DNA of 64,000 bases from positions 115,668 through 179,667 of the forward strand of contig QANZ01002974.1 in NCBI GenBank assembly GCA_003254925.1, in the 5' to 3' direction. Each line of letters begins with the position of its first letter. Position 1 is the stretch's first letter. Source of the DNA: Chamaecrista fasciculata (taxonomy: Eukaryota > Streptophyta > Magnoliopsida > Fabales > Fabaceae). The translations under genes were made by a program, and so were the position numbers. The notes beneath the pieces were generated by a model. That model had not been told where the DNA came from. It made no database searches and worked only from the letters and a program-made list of their open reading frames with translations. Shown here one piece after another: positions 11,591-26,496 of the stretch.

Positions 11591-14514
11591 TTTAGGGTAA
11601 AACACTACTTTAATATTTCACCCTTTAGGGTAAAACACTACATAAATCCCTTTAGTAAAGTGGTATGAGTAATGATTGCCTCGAAAGTTGTGCTAAAGGA
11701 GGAAGTTAATAAAGGAGATTTTTGGATTGTTATGGTAAAGGAGGATGGAGATGTGAATGTGGGACCAAAATGTAATTTTTGAGTACTGAATTGTAAATTT
11801 TTTGGGACTAGATTATATATTTTTCCTGTTTACTGTCTTTTAATTTTATTTTAAAATTTTGATACTACAAAAAATATTACCCATGTATATAATAGAGAAG
11901 GGAGCAAAATGTATATTTTCTGGGGTATGAATTATGTATTTTTCTAAATTTTCTTCTTTCGTAGTTGCAGAACAAAAAATATTAGCCATATATATACAGA
12001 ATGATGGACCAATATGTATATTTTTTACACTTCAAAAAATATTACTTATATATATACTGGAGGAAGGACCAAATTGTAAAGTCTTGGGGAATGAATTATA
12101 TATTTTTTTCCATTACTGTTTTTTAAATATGTTCATAAATTTTTAAACCACAAAAAATATTACCCATATATATACTGTAGGAGGGACCAAAACCTATATT
12201 TTTTGGGTCTTGATTATATATTTAACTCATTGATCAAAATGTAAATAACATGGACTTAATAATTTTATTTTAAATTTTTACTCTAAAAAATATTATTAAA
12301 TAATTGAAAAATAGAGGAAGGAATACGAATATATCAAAAATTATAGGCCAAAGTCCTATTTTGGTCCCTCAGTTATGCTCCATGTTCCAAATTGGTCCCT
12401 CAGTTATTTTTTGTTCCATATTGGTCCCTCAGCTATATATTTTGATGACTCAAGTATTGACTTATTAAGTTAGCATTATTTTTTAAGTAAATTAATATAA
12501 ATTATATATCTACACTATATTATATGTCTAAGGGTCTTCTGGTAGTCGGTCATTTAAAATTATAGTATAAAATAAATTATTACATCATAATACATAAAAT
12601 AAAATAATTTAAAATGTATATACAAAAGAAAAACCCATCCCACGTCCATGTATCATCCCATCCCACGTTCATGATGTATTATTTAAATAAAATCTATCCC
12701 ACTTCGTCCATCTTTATTTTTTTTAGGCCAAAACGTGATTCATCTTCATTAACTTATAATAACATATCTATCTTAATTTTAAATTTTTCTTCACCAATTT
12801 CAAATAATTTTTTCTGTTGATTTTTTAATGTTCAATAAAAAATGAAAAGAAGTTATTTTATTAGTAAACTTTTTAATTAATATTTTGAATATTTTAAAAT
12901 AAAATGAGAGAGAGAGAGATGAGTAAAAAAATAGTACAAAGGAGAAAGAAAGTTGTAAGGGTAATAAAAAAATATTTTTATATGCAATTTACAAATATGT
13001 CATTTGAATATTTTATTATTTTATAGTAAAAAGTAGGTAATTATAGGTAGTTGAGTAGGGATATGTTAGTAATTTAAGAAGATAAATGAGAGATAAACGA
13101 GATAAATAAAGGAGGGAGAGATTTTTTTACTGTAACTCTGGTATTAAAGGAGTGATGGGAGATAAAGGAGGATAAAGGTTAATAAAGGAGGATAACCTCC
13201 ATTGCCAAACGCATCCTAGGTATGAACTAAGGGCTATTTTGTAAAATCGAATTTGGAAGGACAGGCTCAAAAACAAACTAAAGAAAAATAAAATAAGCAT
13301 CCGGAATTTCATGAGGGGGTCCCACTTTTGCAGAGAAGGATGTACCTGCCAACCATCGGTATCAGGAAATATACGGATGATCTGCACCGTTCATTTCCAT
13401 AGATTCATACTTTCACAGATTTTAACAAATTCACAGAAATATATAATACTTTAATCCTTCACGGTCACACTTCACAATTTTTCCTACATAAATTATCTTT
13501 TTAAATTACTTCCTCCGATGACGTTAGGGAGAACTTTTTTATTTTAAAATATCTGATGTTTTATAAATTCAAGAGAATATTAATTATTTGTATATCATTT
13601 TATCTTTATTAAATATAATATAGTCATAAATGAATAAATATTTTCTAAGTAATTTAATAGGGATAGTTTAGTATTTTTATCTCATTTTTCTCTTCATTTT
13701 AAGTGATCTAATCTTTTCTTTGGTCTGTGTGTACTTACCTTAAACATCAAATATATAGAATCAGATGGAGTATTTTTTAGAGAAGCATGATTAATAATTT
13801 AATATTTCACGCCAAATGTTTCTGCCATGTGGCCTGCCCTGCCCTTGGTGAGCCCCCAGGGTCCAACTCAGCTAAACTTTTACTTACCAAAAAAATATCT
13901 GCCACGTGTTCATTTCTTTAAAAAAAGTTAATAATTTGATGTCTAAAAATTATTAAATTAACAATTTAGTCTGTAAAAATATTATTCAATTTTTGGAAAA
14001 TTAAAATTCAACTCTTTTTAGAAACTAATTTATGTATTTTTTTTCAACATTAAATTGTATATTTCAGAAATAAAATTGTTAATTTACTTTAAAAATAAAT
14101 GTAACAGGATAGCGACGACTGTGCTTATTTTTTGTTTGTTAATAGAAAATGTAGGATTTATTATTTATATTTTAGTTTAACTCTTATTTTCTATCCAGAC
14201 TAGAAAATGTATCGTATTTCAAAAATTGTTAAAAATTTCTGTAATACCTTACTATAAATTTATAAGATTTAACAAATTTATTATATCAGTCGTGTTATTA
14301 TTAACATGAAACATAAGTCAAAATAAACTAACAATATTTTTGTTCCTAAACGAATCTCGTATTTTTATAATGTTATTACTTTGTTTTGGTTTAAATCGAC
14401 CCTTCTATGAGCTATCATCCACCTATTGTTTTTTAAAATTTAAAATTGACCCCCTTTTTTTTTAATAAAAAGCTAAAATGTACGCTTCTCCTAAAATAAA
14501 CATTAATTTTTTAA
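11591..14514. other. AT-rich intergenic DNA with MITE relics
   Basis: Fragments of the 'TTTTGGTCCCTCAGTTAT' repeat type occur at about 12358–12440. A GGAGGATAAAGG-rich stretch at 13130–13220 looks like the end of another small element. A third relic at 13930–14095 has AATAATTTGATGTCTAA-like arms, related to the MITE at 58503. Nothing encodes a recognisable protein. Confidence 0.5.
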
Positions 14515-14524
14515 CATAAATATC

Positions 14525-15315
14525 GAGTAAAATAACTTTCCGGTCCCTGATTGTTGCACTCGTTGACAAATAGGTCCCTGAATTTTACCTATTGTACTAG
14601 TCGGCCCCCGAAATTTGCAAACGCCTAACTAATTGGTCCCTCCGTCATATTGGGATTACAAAAATGCTGACGTGGCCATAACGGACTCTGATGAGTCCCG
14701 TTATGCGCTGACGTGTCTCGTTATCGCCACGTCAGCACCGTTATATTCCAAAAAAAAAAAAAGCTACCACGTCATAAAATAGTGACACATAAACATTTCC
14801 TCATTGCACTTATAGGTCCCTGACCCATTTTTATCCCATTATTCTCAATTCTTCTTCTTCTTCATCATCTTCATTCATTTTAGTCCCAAATCCTCAAAAT
14901 AAAATTGTAAAGTGTCCCAAAACTCTTTCAAACATTCAAATTTAGTCCTTAAAAATATTTAAAACCCTAAAACCCTAAAAAAAAGTTTGAGTTCAACAAT
15001 TAGGTCTTTGACCCATTTTTATTCCATTATTCTCAATTCCCCCTCTTTTTCATCATCTTCATTCATTTTAGTCCCAAATCCTCAAAATAAAATTGTAAAG
15101 TGTCCCAAAAAATCTTTCAAACATTCCAATTTAGTCCTTAAAAATATTAAAAACCTTAAACCCTAAACCCTAAACCCCTAAAACTTAAAAAAAATTTTAA
15201 TCTTAATCTTCATCTTCCCAATTTAATATAAATTCCTAATTTTATTTTAATCCCTAAACCCCCTAATTTTTTTTAATCATCTTTTTTATCTTCATCAATT
15301 AATTTCATCTTCACC
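14525..15315 (+). repeat. Left terminal inverted repeat of the Pack-MULE
   Basis: The arm contains GCTGACGTGGCCATAACGG and two tandem blocks (about 14820–14990 and 15005–15190) sharing CCCAAATCCTCAAAATAAAA. Telomere-like CCCTAAACCCTAAACCCC lies near 15160. The arm ends at TTCATCTTCACC, where homology with the right arm stops. Confidence 0.85.
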
Positions 15316-15863
15316 ACCATTAACGGCGTCTCTCTTTCTGAAAGTGTTCTTGTTATTGTGCATCCAAACCTTCAAAACCCATGGTCTACCCCAATCTCAT
15401 GGCAAAACTCTTGAACCAATTCCTCGTCTCTTCTCTGCATCTTCCACCCAACTTTCTCTGCAAACTAGTACACCTTATCCTTCTGATCTTGCGTGAACTT
15501 GGTCCTGAACCGCTTCCTCGCGTTCGGGCTCGGCGTCCCCAAAGTGTGAGCCGGAGCCGCCGTGCTCTCCGGATGAGCCGATAACCCAGCTGACAGAGCC
15601 AAAAGCATGTGCGGTGCCGAGGGGTAGTACGATGACGAGATCGGCGACGGGGAAGCTGAATTGGGGCTCCGATTCGACGCTTGAAACGGCAAAGGCGGCG
15701 ATGGGTGGTGTCGATGGAGTGGCTGATACTCGATTACATGGGTCGCCGAAAACGGCTCCTCCGGCTCATGGCGGTGGAAATTGCGGTGGCAGCCGCAGGC
15801 GCCGCACTTGATTGAGCTGGGGTCGGCGGAATTGGAGTTCGGAGATGGCATGAAATATTTCAT
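15310..15863 (-). pseudogene. Captured zinc-finger homeodomain (ZF-HD) gene fragment, broken
   Basis: Minus-strand reading from 15863 gives the second half of a ZF-HD dimerisation zinc finger: [12 protein letters not shown], then [19 protein letters not shown] Ser/Pro/His-rich linker follows, then the start of the homeodomain ([16 protein letters not shown]). An in-frame TAG comes directly after KVY. The frame then resumes as FAEKVGWKMQRRDEELVQ and EFCHEIGVDHG. A one-base shift is next needed to read LKVWMHNNKNTF (recognition helix). The N-terminal half of the zinc finger (the YKECxKNHA part in family members) is missing. With a nonsense codon, a frameshift and a 5' truncation, this is not a working transcription factor. 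It lies wholly between the inverted arms of the Pack-MULE, so capture by that element is the simplest explanation. ZF-HD genes usually lack introns, so splicing history cannot be judged. Confidence 0.9.
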
Positions 15864-15924
15864 CTATTTGGATTTAAGAGTTAAAGAGTTAAAACAAATG
15901 GAATGAATTTTTTTAGGGTTTAGG

Positions 15925-16755
15925 GGTGAAGATGAAATTAATTGATGAAGATGAAAAAGATGATTAAAAGAAAATTAGGGGGTTTAGGGATTTATGTTAA
16001 ATTGGGAAGATGAAGATTAAGATTAAAAAAAAATTAAGTTTTAGGGGTTTAGGGTTTAAGGTTTTTAATATTTTTAAGGACTAAATTGGAATGTTTGAAA
16101 GAGTTTTTGGGACATTTTACAATTTTATTTTGAGGATCTGGGACTAAAATGAATGAAGATGATGAAAAAGAGAGGGAATTAAGAATAATGGAATAAAAAT
16201 GGGTCAAGGACCTAATTGTTGAACTCAGACCTTTTTTTAGGGTTTAAGGTTTGGGGTTTTAGGGTTTTGGGTTTAGTGTTTGGAGTTTGGGGTTTTAGGG
16301 TTTAAGGTTTTAAATATTTTTAAGGACTAAATTGGAATGCATGAAAGAGTTTTGGGACACTTTACAATTTTTTTTTGAGGATTTGGGACTAAAATGAATG
16401 AAGATGATGAAGAAGAGGGGGAATTGAGAATAATGAGATAAAAATGGGTCAGTGACCTATAAGTGCAATGAGAAAATGCTGATGTGTCACTATTTTATGA
16501 CGTGACAGCATTTTTATTTTTTATTTTTTTGGAATATAACGGTGCTGACGTGGACGTAATGGGACACGTCAGCGCATAACGGAACACATCAGCGTCCGTT
16601 ATGGCCACGTCAGCATTTTTGTAACGCCAATATGACGGAGGGACCAATTAGTTAGGCGTTTGCAAATTTCGGGGACCGGCTAGTACAATGGGTAAAATTT
16701 AGGGACCTATTTGTCAGCGAGTGCAAAAATCAAGGACTGAGAAGTTATTTTACTC
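15925..16755 (-). repeat. Right terminal inverted repeat of the Pack-MULE
   Basis: This is the inverted copy of the left arm. It begins GGTGAAGATGAAATTAATTG at the loop boundary and ends in AAGTTATTTTACTC. It contains GGTTTAGGGTTTAAGG-type telomere-like motifs and the GCTGACGTGG segment. It is slightly longer than the left arm because of small insertions. Confidence 0.85.
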
Positions 16756-16765
16756 CATAAATATC

Positions 16766-17890
16766 TCTCCCCACCTATTACCTTTCCCGCCATGGTGAAG
16801 CAAAATAAGCCGTGGATCTAACCAGACGAGTTGTGGTGACCGTCGGATCATTTCCGGGCTCTTAGGCAATCCAACTATTAGATTTCATTTTTATAAAATA
16901 CACTCAATGGAGGACGTGTGTAATTGTTAACTATACAATTACAATGTTCAAGAAAAAGGAAGAGATTAGCTTTTTGGATATCACAGACATAAAATAAAAG
17001 GGCAAGGACACACTTTGGAATTTAATATCAAGTGCGAATTGCTAATTGATAGATACCTTTGAACAAGAGAGAGAGAGAGTTGTATCACCACGTTTTAAAA
17101 GATCAACTAATCATTGAATCGTTCATGATTTATAGATTTAGTGGTAGTTAAATTATGATTAATTATATCCAATATGTTATATTTTTTCTGTACAATGTTC
17201 ATTTTCTGTACAATGTTATAAAAACAAAATTTTGTTTTTTCTGTACAAATAAGGGTTCAAAATAAAAATATTAAATAATAATTATAGTCAACAATTAAAG
17301 ATGATATTTGAAATATTTTAATATACTAAATTTAAAACTGTAAACAACTTTGACATAATTAGAATCTTTAAAGTATATTTTGAATTGATAAACAACTCAG
17401 TTGTTTACAAATGTATATTGATTTGCATATAGGTTATTTAAAGTATAGTGAATTATTATTTGAACCATTATTAATTCACCGAGTTGATTTATTGAACTCA
17501 CATTTTTAGGAAATTTAATTGATAAAATCTCAATTCATAAAATATTTTAACTCACATGAGTTAACTTACTTAATTCATAATTCATAAATTGTGGTGAGTC
17601 AACTCGATAAGTGAGTGAGTTGACTTATCACCAACCCACTTATTTATTATTTTTTTAACAAATTATATTTTGAATATGAAAAACAATGACATTTTTAAAA
17701 ACTATTAATGTTATGTAAAAAATATTATTATTACTATATGATAATTAGGTAATTTTTCATCATTTTATGAATTTTAGTACTAGCAAATGTATTTAAAATT
17801 AAAACAACAAACAACAAAAAATGAAAATAAAAAACGATTTGATGGGTTAAGTGAACTGAGTTAGCAAAATTCTGGTTCACCAAAATTTAT
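16766..17890. other. AT-rich intergenic DNA
   Basis: A GAGAGAGAGA tract lies near 17070. No gene, structured RNA or repeat boundary was recognised. Confidence 0.5.
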
Positions 17891-17894
17891 GGTT

Positions 17895-19196
17895 CGCGTG
17901 AGCTAGAACTCGTGGTATGACACCATCACCAATAAAGACTTGTACTGGTGCACCATAGGAAAACTTATCACAAAAAAAAAAACTGTCATCTATTGAAAGG
18001 TGATTAGAAGCCCCATAATCCACATATTAAGAGGAATCACAAGAAAATTCAGGAGTAGTAATCATGACTTGTGGAGATGGTTTTCTAACTCTAGTATGAG
18101 ATGCAAAATGATCAATGATTGTATATCATGTTTCTAATGACGTTTTACAGCCAATAATTTGTCCCAAGAACGACTCAGAAATAGACGAAAGAATCTAAGA
18201 AAGAAGCAAATTATCCTGTTGAAACCAATCAAGAAAAGCAGTAATGATTTTACCGGATGTTACATCAGAGGAAGAGAGGAACTTTGGAGGTAGAGATGGA
18301 TCAATTTCAGTGAATTTGTTGAGCTGATAATCGAAGATCATAGGTTTAATCTGCTAATACCAAGAATGAAAATTATTATTGTCTAACTTTACAGAAATGG
18401 AATGTGAAAGACTGATTGAAGCAGGAAGAGGAACAACATTCACCATTGTAGAAGGTTCAGCTGCCATTGAAGGCGTGAAGGTGATCTCCATAGAGAGGCT
18501 TAGGGCTCTGATACCATGCTAAGCTAAGAGAAAATTATGATGAAGAAATTGAAAATGAGAAAAGAAAATTATTACATTAATTGAATGAGAAGTGCATGAA
18601 AGCTTTTATAGAAAGAAAACTACACCAACAACTGTTATACATAAAATAGAAAGGCAATAACAAATACTAACTAATAACGTAATGTAAAACAGAATGCTGA
18701 GCTGGAGCTTTAAGGAACTGCTGAGCTGAAGCTTAAAGAAACTAGCTTCAGAAACTATACTTTGTCAAAATCAAACATTTATTATTAGTTTATTACACTA
18801 ATAATTATAAGTCTTAGCAAAGATATGATTTTTATTATGTCTAAACCATGTATTTATTTTGTATAGAGAAAATTATGATGAAGAAATTGAAACTGAAAAA
18901 AGAAAATTATTGCATTAATTGAATGAGAAGTACATGAAAGCTTTTATAGAAAGAAAACTACACCAACAACTGTTATTCATAAAATAGAAAGCTAATAACA
19001 AATACTAACTAATAACATAATGTAAAACAGAATGCTGAGCTGGAGCTTTAAGGAACTATTGAGCTGAAACTTAAAGAAACTAGCTTCATAAACTATACTT
19101 TGTCAAAATCAAACATTATTATTAGTTTATTACACTAATAAATAAGTCTTAGCAAAGATATGATTTTTTTTATGTCTAAACCATGTATTTATTTTA
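17895..19196 (-). mobile_element. Degenerate Ty1/copia retrotransposon with two tandem LTR-like copies
   Basis: Read on the minus strand, two ~338-bp LTR-like copies stand head to tail (18866–19196 and 18528–18865). A primer-binding site TGGTATCAGAGC follows at 18505–18516, complementary to initiator tRNA-Met as in most plant copia elements. Next comes a gag start (MAAEPSTMVNVV, then SVKLDNNNFHSW, a UBN2-type gag motif) interrupted by stop codons. Near 17920–18030 a fragment reads VDYGASNHLS, like the zinc-knuckle/protease region. Integrase and reverse transcriptase are absent. The element is dead and internally deleted. Confidence 0.85.
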
Positions 19197-20484
19197 AATA
19201 TATATGTTTTAATGGTTTAGATCAATATTATTAATAATTTTATGCAAAATAAGTATAATTATAGAGGCAATAGAAGTCTCTCTCACAATATATCTAACAC
19301 AATTGTGTTCATGAATCGATCACCAACTAGTTGATTTATTGGTTTAGTGATACACAGTTTTATTTTATTAAGAAATATCACAAAAATTGTATGGCATATA
19401 TAGAGACGTGGACATAATAACAATATGTGAAGTTGTACCATAATATATAGTTGCTTCCGAGAAGGAGACTCGTACCGTCGTTGTTCATCCCACTCCACTC
19501 AAATTTCTTCATGCATTGCCATGGAAAATGGAAACAGCAATAAACCAATTTTTTTTTTCCTTTTAAATTTGTGCCCTACATTTTTAATAATGACAGGTTT
19601 CATATTAAAGAACAAAGTGATAACAGCATTGTATGAGTGACCTCTTATATATATATATATAATAAATAAAATTGATAAAAATATTACAATAGTAAATCCT
19701 TTGTTTAATTGATCAAAATGTGTTTCATAAAAAAATAAATAAAAGTTCAAATATTTACCCGCATCCTTTAATTTCACGTTTTTTTAATACTTTTATTATA
19801 TTTTGTGTATTTTTTTTTGTGATTAAGTGTTAATTCTCGAATATCTACTGATCGATAGCCGACGACTAATTTTTAATCTTGGTGGAGTACATAATCAAAC
19901 ACAATCCAAACAAACTACCACCTATTCTAAGCATGATGATTAGATAAATACATTTTCTATGATATTGATGTTGATGAACNGGCTCAAAATCTTGAAAATC
20001 GTAGCCCAACCCAAACCACAGCGGGCTCAACTTTTTAAACCCAAACCAACCCGCCAGCCCAACCCAAACTAGTGGGTTGGGTTGGTTTTAGTGGGTTGGC
20101 GGGTTGGCCCAACCCAATGAACACCCCTAATCATACCCATTGCTTATACATGTCGCAAATTGTTTGGTAGGTAACGTATTTGAAGACTTGGTACAAGGAA
20201 AATAAAAAGGGCTAAAACCTTCAAATGGGCCTATCCTGTGACCAAACCAACCCAAGTTGTCAATCTACTTAGCCCACGAGTTTCTTGTTTTCTACAAGGT
20301 TTTTAGCCCAAGATACACAGAAATATTATCAGTAAAATAAACAAATCTCTTTGTGACAACTGACAATTGTAATTTGGGGAGTGAAGAAAAACTTGTTAGG
20401 AATCCCATGAAAACATAGGCCTTTTTTAAATCAATGTCTTATAGATCATGTTTTATACAATTCATAAACATGAGAAAAAACAAT
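19197..20484. other. AT-rich intergenic DNA with a GGGTTGG/CCAACCC foldback
   Basis: About 20005–20125 alternates CCCAACCC and GGGTTGG motifs and ends in AACACCCCTAATC. This is typical of one end of a hAT-like non-autonomous element. An N stands at 19980, just before it. The rest has no recognised feature. Confidence 0.45.
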
Positions 20485-20487
20485 CTA

Positions 20488-21033
20488 AGGCTCTGGTACG
20501 CTTGGAGGTATGTAAAGGAAAGGGTTTTACAAGGGAAAAATTGTGAGGGAAAGGAAAAGTAGTTGAGGGAATGTAAAGTAGGTAAAAATTGAAAGTGTTT
20601 GGTATAAAAATGTATGGGAAGGAAAGTAAAATAGATATAGAAAAAAATGACAAAAATGCCCTTCCCACAACTACCACCAGACTGCCGCCGCCGCCGCCAA
20701 CCACCGCCGTCCACGGTGGCCGGCGCCTCCGCCAACCGCCGTACACGGTGGCCGGCGCCGCCGCCAACGGTGGTCCAGGGTGGTNAGGGAAGAAGATAGG
20801 ATGAGAGTGAGAGGGGCAAATTAGGAATTCTACTATAATTTCCTACGTAGACTTTGATTACATCAGAAATGTGAAGTAAAGAAAAATGACCTATGTAATG
20901 TAAATGCCTTTACATTGTAAATTTGTAATCCACTTTACATAACTCAAATTGCCATATCAAACACCTAAAACTATTGAAATCCGTGTCTTTACTTTACGTA
21001 CCTCCCTTTTCCCTCCATACAAACGGACCCTAC
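20488..21033. mobile_element. Foldback DNA element with a GC-rich (CCG)n core
   Basis: The left end (CTCTGGTACGCTTGGAGG) and the right end (GGGAGGTACG and ATGGAGGG on the reverse strand, before GTCCGTTTG) are imperfect inverted copies. Each is followed by TGTAAAG-rich subterminal sequence. The core at about 20670–20790 is sharply GC-rich. It holds two tandem copies of CACGGTGGCCGGCGCC preceded by CCGCCGCCGCC, and an N at 20785. Long open frames through the core come from the trinucleotide bias, not from a domain. Probably hAT-like; no target duplication was confirmed. Confidence 0.5.
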
Positions 21034-21279
21034 ATTTTCTTTGAACAAACTTTTCATTTGATCCAACTGATGTCATTCTGCCATGTCATCCCATATACCC
21101 ATACTCATGCAAAATGACGCCGTTTGGTGTCTTTTTTCCCCTCTTTTGCAAGTGACAACTATTTTCCACATACAAATTAGAGATATAAAAAAATCTCATC
21201 AATCGTTATAACTCTAAATTCGTTACATTAAATAAAATATATAATTAATTTTGTTCATTTGATTATAAAATGGAAAATT

Positions 21280-21577
21280 TGTTATAAAATATAAGAAATA
21301 AGGATATTCAAAGTAGAGAAAAAAGTAGAAAGAGAGAGTGATTTTTTCATTCAACTGATATCCAACTTTACATCAAGTCCTAAAGCCTCTATTTATAGGC
21401 TAAAGGATATGAAAGAGAGATACCAACTTAATGTATATAATGAATGGATAGATTCGTATTGATGTACATGAGAAACTAAAGATGATAAACTAGAATATAG
21501 AGAAAACTTCAAACTTTTATACATGGAGAATATCAAAAGTCCATTGCGGATATTCACAAACATTATTATTCATAACA
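21280..21577 (-). mobile_element. 3' LTR of a truncated Ty1/copia element
   Basis: On the minus strand the LTR starts TGTTATGAATAATAATG directly after a polypurine tract (AAGGGGGAG, 21579–21587). It ends ...TTTTATAACA at 21280, so its ends form the TGTTAT/ATAACA inverted repeat. A TATA-like CTATTTATAGGC occurs near 21390. The 5' LTR is missing, so no target duplication can be compared. Confidence 0.8.
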
Positions 21578-21895
21578 CTCCCCCTTGAATATTCACAATT
21601 TATTGATACACATTACAAGCTGCCGCATTACAAACCTTGTCAGGAAAACCCAGTGGGACAAAACCATGACGAAGGGAAAAATAGTACAATGCGTATCTCC
21701 CACTCATCATAACATCACTAAGGATCTTTTAATTGACGCATTTTAATTTGATAAACCAATTTCTCAAATGCTGCAATTGACAATGCCTCCATAAATAAAT
21801 CTGCTAAATTATCATTTGACTGAACTTGTTGAACTTCTATGTCGTCTTGCTATACATGTCATATTATCTTCATATAATAAGGTTAACGCATTTCC
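21578..21895 (-). mobile_element. Ty1/copia RNase H remnant attached to the 3' LTR
   Basis: Minus-strand frames read LLYEDNMTCIA, then DNLADLFMEALSIAAFEKL and a terminal MRQLKDP before a stop. These match the C-terminal RNase H end of plant copia polyproteins, with an internal deletion and frame changes. Upstream pol and gag are absent. Together with the LTR it forms one truncated, inactive copy. Confidence 0.8.
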
Positions 21896-22239
21896 TGCAA
21901 ACACAAGTTACACATCTTGGATTTTTTTTATAACAATATTCACTTTCTAAGTTTATTCTGACTTTTTTAATTAACGTCTTTAATCGAATAAAGAAATAAT
22001 TCTTCATTCTTTAAGAGTAACACATAACATAATTATGAACTCGTTATATTTGAACTTAAAACAAAATAGATATGACTTCATTCAATCTTTGAGTCTAAAT
22101 ATGAAACTTGTAAAAAGATTGTAAGACTAAAATTATAAGAAAAAAAATGATAGAAGGCCAAATTGCACTATCTCAATATAAACAACCAGATTTATTTATT
22201 TATTTATTGTTTGGACCTAAATCTTGTTTGATTTCTTTT

Positions 22240-22470
22240 TCTTTTCTTTTTGGTCAAAAAACCTGGTTTCATTTTCATCCGCTCATAAAGCAAAGGGCAA
22301 AACATAAAACTACAACATGATCCTTCTGGGCACAGTGAGGCCCATAGCTATCATCATCATCACTTCAATATGAGATGATAAGAAGCTTTCGAAACTGCAA
22401 GGAGGTCTGCTACAGAATTTGCTTCCCGCCATTGATGCATTCATTACCTGGAACGAATTCAACTGTTTGA
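22240..22470 (-). mobile_element. LINE/RVT_3-type RNase H tail remnant
   Basis: The minus strand at about 22370–22440 reads MHQWREANSVADLLAVSKA, then a stop after SYHLILK. The WREANxVADxLA pattern is the conserved end of the RNase H-like domain found in plant LINEs and related reverse transcriptase proteins. A T-rich tract on the plus strand (22220–22255) would be the poly-A side. It lies about 80 bp upstream of the METTL4-like start codon. Confidence 0.65.
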
Positions 22471-22552
22471 GGAGAGTCTTAAATCTTAATCATTCTAAAG
22501 AGACTGCAAAACCTTCGGATTTGTGAGTAGCAATTAGCAACTACTAGCAAGC

Positions 22553-25789
<3,237 letters not shown>

Positions 25790-26483
25790 AAACATTATTC
25801 ATGCAGAAAGGGCTACTGTGTGGCTGGCCATTCGCAACAACCTATTTAACTCTTTACTTTTTGTTGTATGTTCTTTCTTTTTTAAAAGTAAATTGAAAAC
25901 AGGATGTGGAATCAAAGTATAGAAAGTAACGAAAAAAAGTAAAGTGTGATTGTCTGACTGATGGTTTTATTTGATAAAAAGGAAGGTACAAAAATATACC
26001 GAGTATATGATTCTACTGTGAGACAGTGAGAGAACTTTTAGAGTCTTATTAGCCATTAGATATGTTCCACGGAGTTGAAGTAAACATATTGTTGGTTACC
26101 TACAGTTCTGAGAACCAATTAATATGGAAAAAAAAAAATCAATTTGTATTGAGATTCATTCATAAGAGGTCACCAAATCAATTCTAGAGTCTTATTAGCC
26201 ATTAGATATGTTCCTGGTAGTCTATTTCTCATTTTTAGCTGGTCTATGTTATAACAATTATTACTGAGTAATAAAATGGTTGCAAGTTTCTATCATATTC
26301 CAAAGTAGTCCCTGCCCTCAGTCTCCGAGGTAGCAATAGTAAAGTGCAAGTGCCATTCAATGTATACAACAATGATGTCAATTTCTTTTGTTATGAACGG
26401 TGCTAATGCCGTTTATGGAATGTTTAGCAATCAAGAGATTTAAAGAAAAGTAAAGGGAGGGAAAACAATTGTAGCTCTTCACC
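25790..26483. other. 3' flank of the METTL4-like gene
   Basis: The probable 3' untranslated region and terminator lie here. The phrase AGAGTCTTATTAGCCATTAG occurs twice (about 26039 and 26186), a short direct duplication. No other gene is visible. Confidence 0.45.
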
Positions 26484-26496
26484 TAATTTTTTTCTT

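Larger units (their letters stand above)
14525..16755. mobile_element. Pack-MULE with ~800-bp terminal inverted repeats carrying a ZF-HD fragment
   Basis: The element begins GAGTAAAATAACTT and ends AAGTTATTTTACTC. A perfect 10-bp target duplication, CATAAATATC, lies at 14515–14524 and 16756–16765. The left arm is about 14525–15315 and the right arm about 15925–16755, in inverted orientation. Each arm holds a ~180-bp tandem duplication and short CCCTAAA telomere-like motifs. The loop between the arms (15316–15924) is almost entirely a captured zinc-finger homeodomain coding fragment. No transposase is present, so it is non-autonomous. Long arms, a 9–11 bp duplication and a captured gene piece together define a Pack-MULE (family knowledge). 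Confidence 0.9.

Noticed and set aside
15155-15185. Possible true interstitial telomere
   Set aside because: Only two or three imperfect units occur, and they are part of a repeated MULE arm present three times in the window.
15465-15863. A 132-codon open frame that looks like an intact zinc-finger homeodomain gene
   Set aside because: The frame ends at an internal TAG in the homeodomain, a frameshift follows, and the first half of the zinc finger is missing. It lies inside a Pack-MULE, so it was annotated as a captured pseudogene fragment.
20439-20819. Long minus-strand open frame rich in Gly, Arg and Pro
   Set aside because: It comes from the GC-rich trinucleotide core of a foldback element, is broken by an N and shows no domain.
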